DNA of 33,364 nucleotides from an uncultured Bacteroidota bacterium (lineage in GTDB: Bacteria > Bacteroidota > Bacteroidia > Bacteroidales > UBA12481), in NCBI GenBank assembly GCA_903919065.1, contig CAIXHD010000036.1, positions 1 through 33,364 on the forward strand. The letters are read 5' to 3'. The first letter of the stretch is position 1. Each line of letters starts with the position of its first letter. Below are positions 26,347-33,364 of this stretch, piece after piece. The translations under genes and the position numbers were made by a program. Below the pieces are notes generated by a model that did no database searches, was not told the DNA's origin, and was given only the letters and a program-made list of their open reading frames with translations.

Positions 26347-26430
26347 TGCCCAGAACAGGACTCGAACCTGCACATCCTTGCGAATACTAGTCCCTGAAAC
26401 TAGCGCGTCTACCACTTCCGCCATCTGGGC
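26347..26430 (-). tRNA. tRNA-Leu (CAG anticodon)
   Basis: The 84-base sequence folds as a class II tRNA: acceptor GCCCAGA/TCTGGGC with discriminator A, D-arm GCGGAAGTGGTAGACGC, anticodon stem CTAGT/ACTAG around loop TTCAGGG (anticodon CAG at 26396-26394), a long variable arm (TATTCGCAAGGATG) and a TTCGAGT T-loop. The long variable arm and anticodon give leucine, reading CUG. CCA is not encoded. It is 21 bases after the second tRNA-Leu and 67 bases before thrS. Confidence 0.95.
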
Positions 26431-26451
26431 GTTTTTAAAAAGAACGCCTCG

Positions 26452-26535
26452 TGCCCAGGACAAGAATCGAACTTGCACAACCTTACGATTACATGGCCCT
26501 CAACCATGCGCGTCTACCATTTCCGCCACCTGGGC
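26452..26535 (-). tRNA. tRNA-Leu (GAG anticodon)
   Basis: The 84-base class II tRNA has acceptor GCCCAGG/CCTGGGC with discriminator A, anticodon stem CATGG/CCATG around loop TTGAGGG (anticodon GAG at 26501-26499), long variable arm TAATCGTAAGGTTG and a TTCGATT T-loop. It reads CUU and CUC. It shares the D-arm and acceptor with the neighbouring Leu(CAG) gene, which suggests an old duplication. A promoter lies directly upstream. Confidence 0.95.
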
Positions 26536-26545
26536 TTGGGGACCG

Positions 26546-26575
26546 CAAAGATATATATTTTTTATAATTACCAAA
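26546..26575 (-). promoter_or_regulatory. Bacteroidota-type promoter of the tRNA-Leu pair
   Basis: On the minus strand TTTG (26575-26572) and TATCTTTG (26553-26546) match the -33/-7 consensus with an 18-base spacer. Transcription would start about 5 bases before the first tRNA. The -33 box overlaps the 3' end of the upstream coding sequence. No terminator stronger than the leader hairpin lies before thrS, so readthrough into thrS is possible. Confidence 0.78.
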
Positions 26576-27434
26576 GATTAATCAAATCTCGTACTTGAGA
26601 AGATCTTTTTTCGCTTCCGGTAAGCTCATAATCCAAGGCAAGTTTTTTAAGACATATCCGTATGAAATCGGCATTTGGCCTGGGTTTGTAAAATTCCGCC
26701 TTTAAAGGCAATGATTGTTTGATCAGGTAATTAGTCACATCCCGGCGTGAATGAACCGTGCCATTGTCAGCCGGATTTATAAAAAACAGGACATCGAAAA
26801 GATCGGGATGAAAATGGCCTTCAATTTCAATCGGTACATCGAGATAAGTTAAAATTGGGAAGTCAGGCATATCAGCAACAAATAATGGAAGGCTTAGCTC
26901 CTGACCGATGATCGCGAATAACAAATTCATTGAATGCTCGTTAGCCTTACTGGTTTCCAAAACCCTGTTGATGAAATTATTCCCTGGCGATTCAGGATGT
27001 CCTTCGTTGAGAATAATTTTGTGCTTCGTAAAAAGAAAAGTATTCATAATCCGGATTTTTTCAAGACCGGTAAGAATATCTGAAAATTCAAGCCAGATTT
27101 CTTCTATTAATGGCTTGATCCGGTTAGTAAATTGCAGGAGAGTAAGATCAGGAAACTGATATTTCGACATCAGCCATGCACCATCTATCAATTTTTGGTT
27201 GTCAGACTTGATCCAGTCGTTAAATTCAGATTTGAGCTGATTAAATTGAAGGACTCTGATGATCGACTCAATACGTTCGTGCAGAATCGGGGACATGGCT
27301 TCCATAGCTGCTGATTCAAGATCAGGAAGCAGTTCTGTCCCCAGCTGTTCAATTTTATGGCTTACCGCTTCAAAGACCATCTGATCAGGGTCGTCGAGCA
27401 ATTTAATCAATGCTTCACCTTCTCGGGATTCCAT
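26568..27434 (-). CDS. SirB1/transglutaminase-like domain protein
   Basis: The 288-residue protein has a helical, HEAT-like N-terminal part (about 1-75: a repeat with LIKLLDDPDQMVFEAVSHKI) and a C-terminal region that matches the SirB1/transglutaminase-like family: IMNTFLFTKHKIILNEGHPESP, NNFINRVLETSKANEHSMNLLFAIIGQELSLPL and an FINPADNG segment. There is no cysteine at the position of the transglutaminase nucleophile (NEHSMNL), so enzymatic activity is doubtful, as in other members. No signal peptide is present. It follows the nucleoside phosphorylase gene by 7 bases. Its last codons contain the -33 box of the tRNA promoter. Confidence 0.8.
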   Translation of the reverse strand: MESREGEALIKLLDDPDQMVFEAVSHKIEQLGTELLPDLESAAMEAMSPILHERIESIIRVLQFNQLKSEFNDWIKSDNQKLIDGAWLMSKYQFPDLTLLQFTNRIKPLIEEIWLEFSDILTGLEKIRIMNTFLFTKHKIILNEGHPESPGNNFINRVLETSKANEHSMNLLFAIIGQELSLPLFVADMPDFPILTYLDVPIEIEGHFHPDLFDVLFFINPADNGTVHSRRDVTNYLIKQSLPLKAEFYKPRPNADFIRICLKKLALDYELTGSEKRSSQVRDLINLW

Positions 27435-27441
27435 GTGGATA

Positions 27442-28317
27442 CTATATAATAACGGAATTCAATGTCTTATCAATCAGATTTTTAATCTGTGAACTATATT
27501 CACCCAGAAAATCTCCGGTCATCCTGTTGGCTATGATAAGGCAAACAGTTAAAGCTTCATGATCCAAAACCTCGCCAAGCCCATACAATGCTGATGATTC
27601 CATTTCAAAATTCGTGGTCCTCAGGTCGTCGAATCTGAATGATTGCAGCTTTTCATTCAGGTTGGGGTAAGCTAGTGTTGCTCTGATCTGCCTTCCCTGT
27701 GGCCCGTAAAAACCATGGGCTGCAACGGTAATTCCCTTGGTGCAAAATGATTCTGCCAGTTTAAGAAGCCGGGGCGCCGCTTTTGCTGCGTATGGGTGGG
27801 GAAGGAGCGCAGGCCAATCCGTGGAAACAATCAGTGACTTTTGAAAAGTATCTCGTTCGTGATCTGCCTTACGCTGATAATAATTCATTAGCCCGTCAAG
27901 CCCGATTGACCAGGCTGAGGCAACCGAACTCCCAACAGGCAGGTCAGGCTGCAAGGAGCCTGAGGTTCCGATCCTTATAAGTTTTAACCTTCGCTTTGAA
28001 GGTTTATCCTCACGTCGGTTTATATCAATGTTTGCAAGAGCATCCAATTCATTAACGACTATATCCATATTGTCAGTACCTATTCCCGTACTTAAAACCA
28101 GGACCTTTATCTGGTGATAAAAACCGGAGAGCGAAGTAAATTCCCTGTTTGTGGCAAGGTTCTCAACTCTGTCGAGAAATTGTCCAACCCAGGCAACACG
28201 TGCCGGATCGCCCACCAAAATTACATAATCGGCTATCTGATCAGGAAAAAGCTTCAAGTGAAAAATGCTGCCGTCACGATTTAATATCAATTCAGATTCA
28301 AGGTATGTGCTCATCAT
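27442..28317 (-). CDS. Nucleoside phosphorylase (uridine/purine type)
   Basis: The 291-residue protein belongs to the NP-I (PNP/UDP) family: YVILVGDPARV with the phosphate-binding Arg, VLSTGIGTDNMDIVVNELDAL, LIRIGTSGSLQPDLPVGS, and FEMESSALYGLGEVL with the base/ribose-binding Met-Glu pair. Such enzymes split nucleosides with phosphate in salvage pathways. The product is longer than E. coli uridine phosphorylase (253) and resembles the Bacteroidota variety; base specificity cannot be read from the sequence. Two neighbouring ATGs (28317, 28314) are possible starts. The 106-base gap to the divergent DUF4293 gene must contain both promoters, but I see no full consensus match. Confidence 0.9.
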   Translation of the reverse strand: MMSTYLESELILNRDGSIFHLKLFPDQIADYVILVGDPARVAWVGQFLDRVENLATNREFTSLSGFYHQIKVLVLSTGIGTDNMDIVVNELDALANIDINRREDKPSKRRLKLIRIGTSGSLQPDLPVGSSVASAWSIGLDGLMNYYQRKADHERDTFQKSLIVSTDWPALLPHPYAAKAAPRLLKLAESFCTKGITVAAHGFYGPQGRQIRATLAYPNLNEKLQSFRFDDLRTTNFEMESSALYGLGEVLDHEALTVCLIIANRMTGDFLGEYSSQIKNLIDKTLNSVII

Positions 28318-28423
28318 TCTGTTTAATCTAACGAACTAAAATACGCATTGCAAATCGTTCAACCTCCCTTTAGAAGAACCTTTTTTATACTTTTATCGCC
28401 CAAATCATAAATCATTGTCCATC

Positions 28424-28804
28424 ATGATTCAAAGAATGCAGTCGCTCTATCTTCTTATCGGCCTTGTTATCTGGAGTTTATTATTCCTCATTCCTGTTGT
28501 TATTGAAACGGTTCCAATGGCAATTTGTTTTGGATTGGTTGGATTCCTGATTCTTATTTCGATTTTCCTCTATGGAAAGCGGGAGCTGCAAAGTAAATTA
28601 ACAATCGTAACTCTTGCTATTCAGATTTTATTCTACGCACTTGTTGCCATCTATGGAGTAAAGGGGAATAATGGGTCGCAATCAAATGCTGATTTGCAGC
28701 TTTGGATGGCTATTCCACTGGTTTCAGCGATATGCGTTTATTTGGCGTACAGGGGAATTAAACATGACATTTCATTGCTGAAAGCCCAGGACAGGATTCG
28801 TTAG
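28424..28804 (+). CDS. DUF4293 small membrane protein
   Basis: The 126-residue protein starts MIQRMQSLYLLIGLVIW, the characteristic opening of the Bacteroidota DUF4293 family, and has four membrane segments (about 6-24, 30-48, 58-80, 89-108) with a charged C-terminal tail. Function is unknown. ATG 28424 is used; a TTG three codons earlier is less likely. Its stop codon TAG overlaps the stop of the convergent outer-membrane gene by 4 bases. Confidence 0.85.
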   Translation: MIQRMQSLYLLIGLVIWSLLFLIPVVIETVPMAICFGLVGFLILISIFLYGKRELQSKLTIVTLAIQILFYALVAIYGVKGNNGSQSNADLQLWMAIPLVSAICVYLAYRGIKHDISLLKAQDRIR

Positions 28805-30075
28805 TATCGCTCGCTAAACCTTGGATTGACAACATTATTATAAATGGATCCAAACGTATAGGAGAATCCAATTTTCAGGGAATAATCATATTGCGAGGCT
28901 ATCTGTTTCTGTCTGAGCAGGATTTCCTCTTCGGTGGCTCCGCCTTTTGTCAGTGAAAGCTGGTCGTGAATAACTGCTGCATCTCCTGAAATGCTTAGCG
29001 ACAAGCCTTTGAATATTCTGAAATAAAACCCTGCCCACATTTTCAGGCTGTTTTTTGAGAAATCATGGAGGTAATTAGATCCCTGTAAGGATAAATTAAT
29101 ACTCCCCCAGGGCTGCCTGAAATCAGCGGCAACAGACAATTGATGGCTGAAAAGTCCTTCCTCCATCTTATCATAAATGGTACTGTCCTGGTAAAAAACG
29201 TAGCCATAGCCAACACGATACTGAAACCTGATTTGTTTTCTGTTCGACTCAAAATATGGAAAATAATTGTACTCAACAGCCGGTGCAAACGAACCGCTGA
29301 ACAGAGTATTTCCATAGGTACTGGAATATATACCAGCCCGTGCCCCCAGTGACCAGTGATCATTAAGACTCTTTACCGTTAGATTTCTAATAGAGAAACT
29401 GGTTTTCGAGGATAAATATTCCTCACCATCATATCGATATTTATTATTGCTTTGATCATAGCTGGCGCCAAATTCCACTTTCCAGTCAGGGGTGATTTTT
29501 CTGGCTCCCAAATCCGATTCGGAACTAATACTCGAATAGGACTCTTGCTCGTCGAGCTGGCCGATTACCCTGATATCGAAAACCCAGCTTTTCCAATTAT
29601 CTTCAACGGTCTGATTTTCTGATATTTTCCCAAGGCTGTCGCTGTATTGCAAGTTAAGACCATCAACCAGTGGGGTAGTAGCAACATACCTCATCAGCCC
29701 GAAAGAGATCATGCGGGTATAGCCACGCCGGGTTTTATCACTGGTTTCATCAGGAGATGAATTGTAAACGGTTTCTTCATTTATTCCATCAAACTCTTTC
29801 AGACCGATGAAATTCAAACGGTATTCAGTCCCGCCAGAACCTGTTAGTTGCTTAGTTATCAATAAATGAACCTGTGCTTCCTGTCGGTCCCTGACATAAT
29901 TTACATAAGGAATCTCTCTATGAATAAAATCGATATCGCAACGATTACAGTCAATATATACCTTTAAGGCCAGATCCCTTAAATTCCGGTTTGAATCCTG
30001 TGATAAAATCCTGACCGGAACTAAAAGGAGTAGAAAAACAAGTATAGGTGACGCTTTGTGGTAAGGTAAATACAT
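28801..30075 (-). CDS. Predicted outer-membrane beta-barrel protein
   Basis: A signal peptide (MYLPYHKASPILVF..., cleavage likely after ILS before QDSN) is followed by a soluble domain (about 30-140) beginning LALKVYIDCNRCDIDFIHRE, with segments like VHLLITKQLTGSGG and YRLNFIGLKEF. From about residue 170 to the end alternating strands suggest a beta-barrel (SFSIRNLTVKSLNDHWSLGARAGIYSS; IRFQYRVGYGYVFYQDS), closing with SFSYTFGSIYNNVVNPRF. I recognise the type from Bacteroidota genomes but cannot name a function. A CxxC pair in the N-terminal domain is notable. ATG 30075 is preferred over a longer non-ATG start. It lies 75 bases after pyrI. Confidence 0.78.
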   Translation of the reverse strand: MYLPYHKASPILVFLLLLVPVRILSQDSNRNLRDLALKVYIDCNRCDIDFIHREIPYVNYVRDRQEAQVHLLITKQLTGSGGTEYRLNFIGLKEFDGINEETVYNSSPDETSDKTRRGYTRMISFGLMRYVATTPLVDGLNLQYSDSLGKISENQTVEDNWKSWVFDIRVIGQLDEQESYSSISSESDLGARKITPDWKVEFGASYDQSNNKYRYDGEEYLSSKTSFSIRNLTVKSLNDHWSLGARAGIYSSTYGNTLFSGSFAPAVEYNYFPYFESNRKQIRFQYRVGYGYVFYQDSTIYDKMEEGLFSHQLSVAADFRQPWGSINLSLQGSNYLHDFSKNSLKMWAGFYFRIFKGLSLSISGDAAVIHDQLSLTKGGATEEEILLRQKQIASQYDYSLKIGFSYTFGSIYNNVVNPRFSERY

Positions 30076-30149
30076 ACAATGGCAATTTGACCGCCAAAGT
30101 AGCAAACCAGCTCCTATGAATAAATACCGGCCTAGTTAAAAAAAGTTAA

Positions 30150-30608
30150 TCAATGAATCTCGAGGTGATCCTGATCGGTGATCTTTTCGCAATATCTGCA
30201 TTTAAGCGCAACCGGCTTCTTTTCAACTACCGTAAAATGCGCAGTCATCTGTTCATGATTGCTGATGCATTTTGGATTCATGCATTTTGCAATTCCCGTA
30301 ATCTCATCCGGAATGATAACCACTCTTTTTTCAATTACTTCATAATCACGGATGATATTAAGCTTAGCATCAGGTGCTACGAGTGATATCTTGTTGATTT
30401 CTTCATCCTTGAAGAAAATGTCAGCAACCTTGATAATAGCTTTCTTACCCAGTTTCTTGCTTTCCAGGTTAAACCCAAATGTGACCTGTTGTCCGATTTT
30501 ATTTAAGCCGAGAATATTTATTACACTGAACAGGCTGGATGATGGAATATGATCAATAACAGTGCCGTTTCTGATGGCATTAACCTTTAATTCTTTCTTG
30601 GTTTCCAT
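30150..30608 (-). CDS. pyrI: Aspartate carbamoyltransferase regulatory chain
   Basis: PyrI is the allosteric subunit that binds nucleotides and tunes PyrB activity. The 152-residue protein has the N-terminal nucleotide-binding domain (VNAIRNGTVIDHIP, typical PyrI opening) and a C-terminal zinc domain with four cysteines, C-x4-C in KCMNPKC and C-x2-C in CRYC. It follows pyrB by 12 bases, so both subunits are made from one message. Confidence 0.97.
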   Translation of the reverse strand: METKKELKVNAIRNGTVIDHIPSSSLFSVINILGLNKIGQQVTFGFNLESKKLGKKAIIKVADIFFKDEEINKISLVAPDAKLNIIRDYEVIEKRVVIIPDEITGIAKCMNPKCISNHEQMTAHFTVVEKKPVALKCRYCEKITDQDHLEIH

Positions 30609-30620
30609 GTTTCTTGGGAT

Positions 30621-31529
30621 TTACTTTACACCTAAAATTTTCGAAATTATGGCCATTCTTGTGTAAACGCCGTTTTGTGCCTGCTGAAAGTAATATGCTT
30701 TTGGATTAGTATCTACATCATAGTTTATCTCATTAACACGCGGAAGGGGATGAAGGATTTTCATATTTGGCTTGGTATTTCCCAGCATGGCATTCCTAAG
30801 GATATAAACATTTTTAACTTTTTCATATTCAAGAGGATCTGAAAAACGCTCTTTTTGAACACGTGTCATATAGACAATATCAGCATCATCCATATTGTCC
30901 CCGATATCCTTGTATTCATAGTATTCCACACCTTTGCGGTCCAGGAGACTTTTATATTCCTCAGGCATCTTTAACTCTTCAGGAGCGATAAAGATAAAAA
31001 TCGGATGGAAGTCTGCCATAGCGATCAGCAGAGAGTGAACTGTTCGACCGTATTTCAAATCACCCACCATGCAAATTTTAAGATTTTCAAGTCTGCCCTG
31101 TGTCTTTCGGATGGAATACATATCAAGCAGTGTTTGCGTTGGATGCTGATGAGCACCATCCCCAGCATTGATAATTGGAACCGGCGAGACCTCACTGGCA
31201 TATTTTGCACTTCCTTCCAGTGGATGGCGCATGACGATAAGATCACTGTAATTGGAAACTGTAAGAATGGTATCCTTCAGTGTCTCACCTTTGGAAACGC
31301 TGGATGAGGAAGAGTCCGAAAATCCGATAACCCTGCCTCGCAAACGATTTACGGCAGATTCAAAGCTGAGACGTGTACGTGTGGATGGCTCAAAAAACAG
31401 TGTAGCTACCACATGTCCACCCAAAATATCCTGATTTGGCTTTTTTTCAAACTCAGCGGCAAGATCAAGGATCTGCAGCATCTCTTCCTGATTGTAATCA
31501 GTAATGGAGACCAGGCTTCTGTTTTTCAT
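30621..31529 (-). CDS. pyrB: Aspartate carbamoyltransferase catalytic chain
   Basis: PyrB joins carbamoyl phosphate and aspartate, the first committed step of pyrimidine synthesis. The 302-residue protein has the carbamoyl-phosphate loop [13 protein letters not shown], the following [12 protein letters not shown] loop with the Ser and Lys donated to the neighbouring subunit, [14 protein letters not shown], and HPLPRVNEI. Length is normal. With pyrI it forms the regulated pyrBI holoenzyme. The 93 bases upstream show no full promoter match and no pyrimidine leader peptide that I could recognise; an inverted repeat AATATCC/GGATATT (31581-31609) lies there. Confidence 0.98.
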   Translation of the reverse strand: MKNRSLVSITDYNQEEMLQILDLAAEFEKKPNQDILGGHVVATLFFEPSTRTRLSFESAVNRLRGRVIGFSDSSSSSVSKGETLKDTILTVSNYSDLIVMRHPLEGSAKYASEVSPVPIINAGDGAHQHPTQTLLDMYSIRKTQGRLENLKICMVGDLKYGRTVHSLLIAMADFHPIFIFIAPEELKMPEEYKSLLDRKGVEYYEYKDIGDNMDDADIVYMTRVQKERFSDPLEYEKVKNVYILRNAMLGNTKPNMKILHPLPRVNEINYDVDTNPKAYYFQQAQNGVYTRMAIISKILGVK

Positions 31530-31622
31530 AGGGTAGTGTCTGTTTTGATGCGTAGTTTGGTAAAATTAACCTAACCTTTAAATATCCAGTTCGACGAATG
31601 AAGGATATTATCAGTTTTTTAT

Positions 31623-32228
31623 TCACAGCGTATAAATCTGAGGTTCAACGAAATCGATATGTTTGAGCTGTTTAATTAAACCCTCGGAAACTCCTGTCCT
31701 GATTTCGATTAGGATTTCGCAGTCGTTACCGAATTCCTGTTTGATAATTTCAGCCTTTGAGTCACGAATCAAGCGCATAACATCATTCATTGCAATATAC
31801 GGATACAGGATTTTTATGCGGCAGTTGAAAGTTTTTACTACTATCTCAGAATTTTCCAAACTGTTTTTTGCGGCCGAGCGGTATGCATTTATTAATCCAC
31901 CAACACCTAGTAATATGCCACCAAAATACCTCACTACTACGATGAGGATATTTGTCAGATTGTTTGACTGAATTTGCCCCAGGATAGGTTTTCCGGCGCT
32001 ATTGGCAGGTTCACCATCGTCGTTCACCCTATAAATCGTGTCACCCGGGCCAATGCGATAAGCATAGCAATGGTGACGTGCGTCATGATATTCTTTGCGG
32101 AGAGAAGCAATAATTTCTTTAACCTGATCTACGGATTCAACAGGAAAGGCCCTGGCAATGAACCGGCTTCCCTTATCTTTGAATAATCCTTCGGATGGAT
32201 TTTGAATCGTTCTGAAAGTATCGTCCAT
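31623..32228 (-). CDS. YigZ/IMPACT family protein
   Basis: The 201-residue protein matches the YigZ/IMPACT family: KDKGSRFIARAFPV, HHCYAYRIG, NDDGEPANSAGKPILGQI and VVRYFGGILLGVGGLINAYRSAA, plus the C-terminal DUF1949-like ferredoxin-fold domain (about 130-200). Its eukaryotic relative IMPACT regulates the GCN2 kinase; the bacterial role is not settled, with ribosome or nucleic-acid binding proposed. ATG 32228 (MDDTFRTIQNPSEG) is used rather than a longer TTG start. It is transcribed in the same direction as pyrB but 93 bases separate them. Confidence 0.92.
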   Translation of the reverse strand: MDDTFRTIQNPSEGLFKDKGSRFIARAFPVESVDQVKEIIASLRKEYHDARHHCYAYRIGPGDTIYRVNDDGEPANSAGKPILGQIQSNNLTNILIVVVRYFGGILLGVGGLINAYRSAAKNSLENSEIVVKTFNCRIKILYPYIAMNDVMRLIRDSKAEIIKQEFGNDCEILIEIRTGVSEGLIKQLKHIDFVEPQIYTL

Positions 32229-32278
32229 ATTGCATTGCAATATAGTCGAAAATGTACGTGTTTAAAAAACGGTATGGA

Positions 32279-32869
32279 TTAATAAATGGGAAAATACAGG
32301 CTGTCAACCTTTTGAATTTTTTCCTCATCCAGGAGTTTCTTTACAACAAAACCGATCCTCATTCGGGTTTCACCGAAAGGAGACTCCATGTCTGAAATCT
32401 TTATTCCATTTCTGTTTTGATCGATATATTGAAGAACTCTTTCCTCCAGAGTCAACATCTTTTTAATGTTACTCCCATGGTCGAATCCTCCTTTGCCCTC
32501 TCTTTGTAATGTATCAAAAACATTCTGATCTGGTATATTTTTCATACTTCTAAGTAAAACAGCTGTAGAAATTTCGATACTCTCCACTTCATCCTGAATA
32601 TGCGAAATTGAATCGTGAATTCCGCTTATCATTCCTTGGTACGATAAGATTTGTTCCTTGTCCTCTTTTTCCAATTCAGCAGGAAGAGTTGTCGCTTCAG
32701 CTGGTAAATCTGTCAGTTTATCCAGCTGTCCGTCTTTGAATAAGTCCAGCGTTTTCTGAAATTCATTCAGGATTTCAGTGACATCCGCCAAACGTTTCTG
32801 AAATGGGGTTGAACTCTTATAAATAGGAGTTGAAACCATCTTATCGAGCCTTTTTACATCTTCTGACAT
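32279..32869 (-). CDS. Unknown protein: helical N-terminus, winged-helix-like C-terminus
   Basis: I do not recognise a named family. The 196-residue acidic/basic mixed protein is soluble. Residues about 20-115 are strongly helical with coiled-coil character (KRLADVTEILNEFQKTLDLF; GMISGIHDSISHIQDEVESI). Residues about 138-196 (LEERVLQYIDQNRNGIKISD...RIGFVVKKLLDEEKIQKVDSLYF) look like a winged helix, with a helix, a basic recognition-like helix and a beta-hairpin ending in YFPIY. It sits between a sigma-54-type regulator gene and yigZ, and a candidate sigma-54 promoter lies just upstream, so a regulated DNA-binding or adaptor role is possible but unproven. Confidence 0.75.
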   Translation of the reverse strand: MSEDVKRLDKMVSTPIYKSSTPFQKRLADVTEILNEFQKTLDLFKDGQLDKLTDLPAEATTLPAELEKEDKEQILSYQGMISGIHDSISHIQDEVESIEISTAVLLRSMKNIPDQNVFDTLQREGKGGFDHGSNIKKMLTLEERVLQYIDQNRNGIKISDMESPFGETRMRIGFVVKKLLDEEKIQKVDSLYFPIY

Positions 32870-32908
32870 TCAAACCTTTCAATTAGCTCATATTTTATAT
32901 AGAGCGGT

Positions 32909-32924
32909 TTCAAAGGATGTGCCA
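32909..32924 (-). promoter_or_regulatory. Possible sigma-54 promoter of the unknown gene
   Basis: On the minus strand TGGCAC (32924-32919), five bases, then TTGAA (32913-32909) resembles the sigma-54 consensus TGGCAC-N5-TTGCW, with one mismatch at the important -12 C. Transcription would begin about 30 bases before the start codon. The neighbouring gene encodes a sigma-54-type activator. Confidence 0.4.
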
Positions 32925-33024
32925 GAATACACAACCAGGCATGTTTTTAGATGAGTAAATTGTAAAAGACAGTGATTTAATGAATTAGCGAATCAGCTAA
33001 AAGTCACGGTATCAGAGAAAATAT

Positions 33025-33038
33025 GCTCACAAATGAGC
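33025..33038 (-). terminator. Weak hairpin after the regulator gene
   Basis: GCTCA and TGAGC form a 5-bp stem with a four-base loop, starting about 6 bases after the regulator stop; ATATTTTCT follows on the minus strand. It may be a weak terminator. The rest of the 174-base gap (32870-33043) shows only the possible sigma-54 promoter. Confidence 0.35.
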
Positions 33039-33043
33039 GATGC

Positions 33044-33364
33044 TTATTTTCGATCTTTCGAAAAAACCAGGCTAATGTTATACTTCTGCATTTTTCGAGC
33101 CAGGGCCATCCTCTGAATCCCCAGAGCCTTTGCAGCAGCATTTTGATTATTTCCACAATTATGCAAGGCAAGCCTTATAAGTTCAACTTCATTTTCTTCC
33201 AGATTTAAGTTAGCTGTTTCATCGGTTGCTTCAGATTTGGATTTTGTTTTAAGAGGGAAATCTTTAATTCCAATAGGGTTTCCCTTACTTAATATTATGG
33301 CACGTTCCATCAGGTTTTTCAGCTCTCTGACATTGCCTGGAAAATCGTACGATTTTAACATTGG
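33044..33364 (-). CDS. Sigma-54-dependent regulator, C-terminal end (5' part outside window)
   Basis: The frame is open to the window edge, so only the last 106 residues are seen. The first part, MLKSYDFPGNVRELKNLMERA, is the end of an NtrC-type AAA+ domain with the PGNVREL sensor-2 arginine motif. The end (about 65-98, LNLEENEVELIRLALHNC through ALGIQRMALARKMQKYNI) is a Fis-type helix-turn-helix. Such proteins use ATP to open sigma-54 RNA polymerase promoters; many are response regulators, but the receiver domain, if any, lies outside the window. Confidence 0.93.
   Translation of the reverse strand, partial: PMLKSYDFPGNVRELKNLMERAIILSKGNPIGIKDFPLKTKSKSEATDETANLNLEENEVELIRLALHNCGNNQNAAAKALGIQRMALARKMQKYNISLVFSKDRK

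Noticed and set aside
26342-26581. 79-residue open frame on the plus strand
   Set aside because: It is antisense to the two tRNA-Leu genes; the repeated-looking peptide comes from the two similar tRNAs.
31581-31609. Inverted repeat AATATCC/GGATATT as a terminator after yigZ
   Set aside because: The stem is short with a 15-base loop and the T-run is on the wrong strand for yigZ.

Overview
The window looks like core chromosome of a Bacteroidota bacterium, most like a free-living Bacteroidales/Marinilabiliales-type relative. The evidence is a TonB-dependent receptor, GldA/GldF/GldG-type ABC genes, an archaeal/eukaryotic-type prolyl-tRNA synthetase ending in tyrosine, a dapB-lepB-wbqC gene group, pyrBI, a DUF4293 protein, and two promoters of the Bacteroidota type (-33 TTTG, -7 TAnnTTTG). 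No phage, insertion sequence, CRISPR array or integrase was seen, and no gap between genes exceeds about 180 bases.

Layout. 1-1.9 kb: 3' part of a TonB receptor plus a small secreted heavy-metal-binding protein, closed by a strong terminator. 1.9-5.0 kb: argR-argG-argH with two matching ArgR-type operators; argH lacks the usual C-terminus where it runs into nth. 4.9-9.7 kb (minus): gldA-gldF-gldG-DUF4340-nth. 9.8-15.1 kb (minus): proS, a conserved unknown, an M49-type metallopeptidase lipoprotein, and tilS, followed by a nested palindromic element. 15.2-18.0 kb (plus): a Tyr/Gly- then Ser-rich lipoprotein and a FadL-type outer-membrane protein. 18.0-23.0 kb (minus): dapB, three tandem signal-peptidase-I paralogs and wbqC. 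23.0-26.5 kb (minus): two tRNA-Leu genes, thrS, infC (AUU start), rpmI, rplT, ending in a strong terminator. 26.6-28.3 kb (minus): a SirB1/transglutaminase-like protein and a nucleoside phosphorylase. 28.4-33.4 kb: DUF4293 protein (plus), then on the minus strand an outer-membrane beta-barrel, pyrI, pyrB, a YigZ/IMPACT protein, a coiled-coil/winged-helix unknown, and the C-terminal end of a sigma-54-type regulator.

Most notable. (1) Three adjacent signal peptidase I paralogs, of which only the middle one keeps the Ser/Lys catalytic dyad; both flanking copies have lost both residues and share a Lys-to-Ser (AGC) change. This suggests a membrane complex of one active and two pseudo-proteases. 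(2) A thrS leader in which one RNA segment can pair with either of two downstream segments, one of which covers the ribosome-entry region, all behind a tRNA-Leu pair with its own promoter. (3) An ArgR operator sitting exactly in the spacer of a Bacteroidota promoter, with a near-identical second copy before argG. (4) infC starting at AUU with a perfect Shine-Dalgarno sequence. (5) A strong intrinsic terminator for the FadL-type gene embedded in the codons of the convergent wbqC gene. (6) A C-terminally truncated argH.
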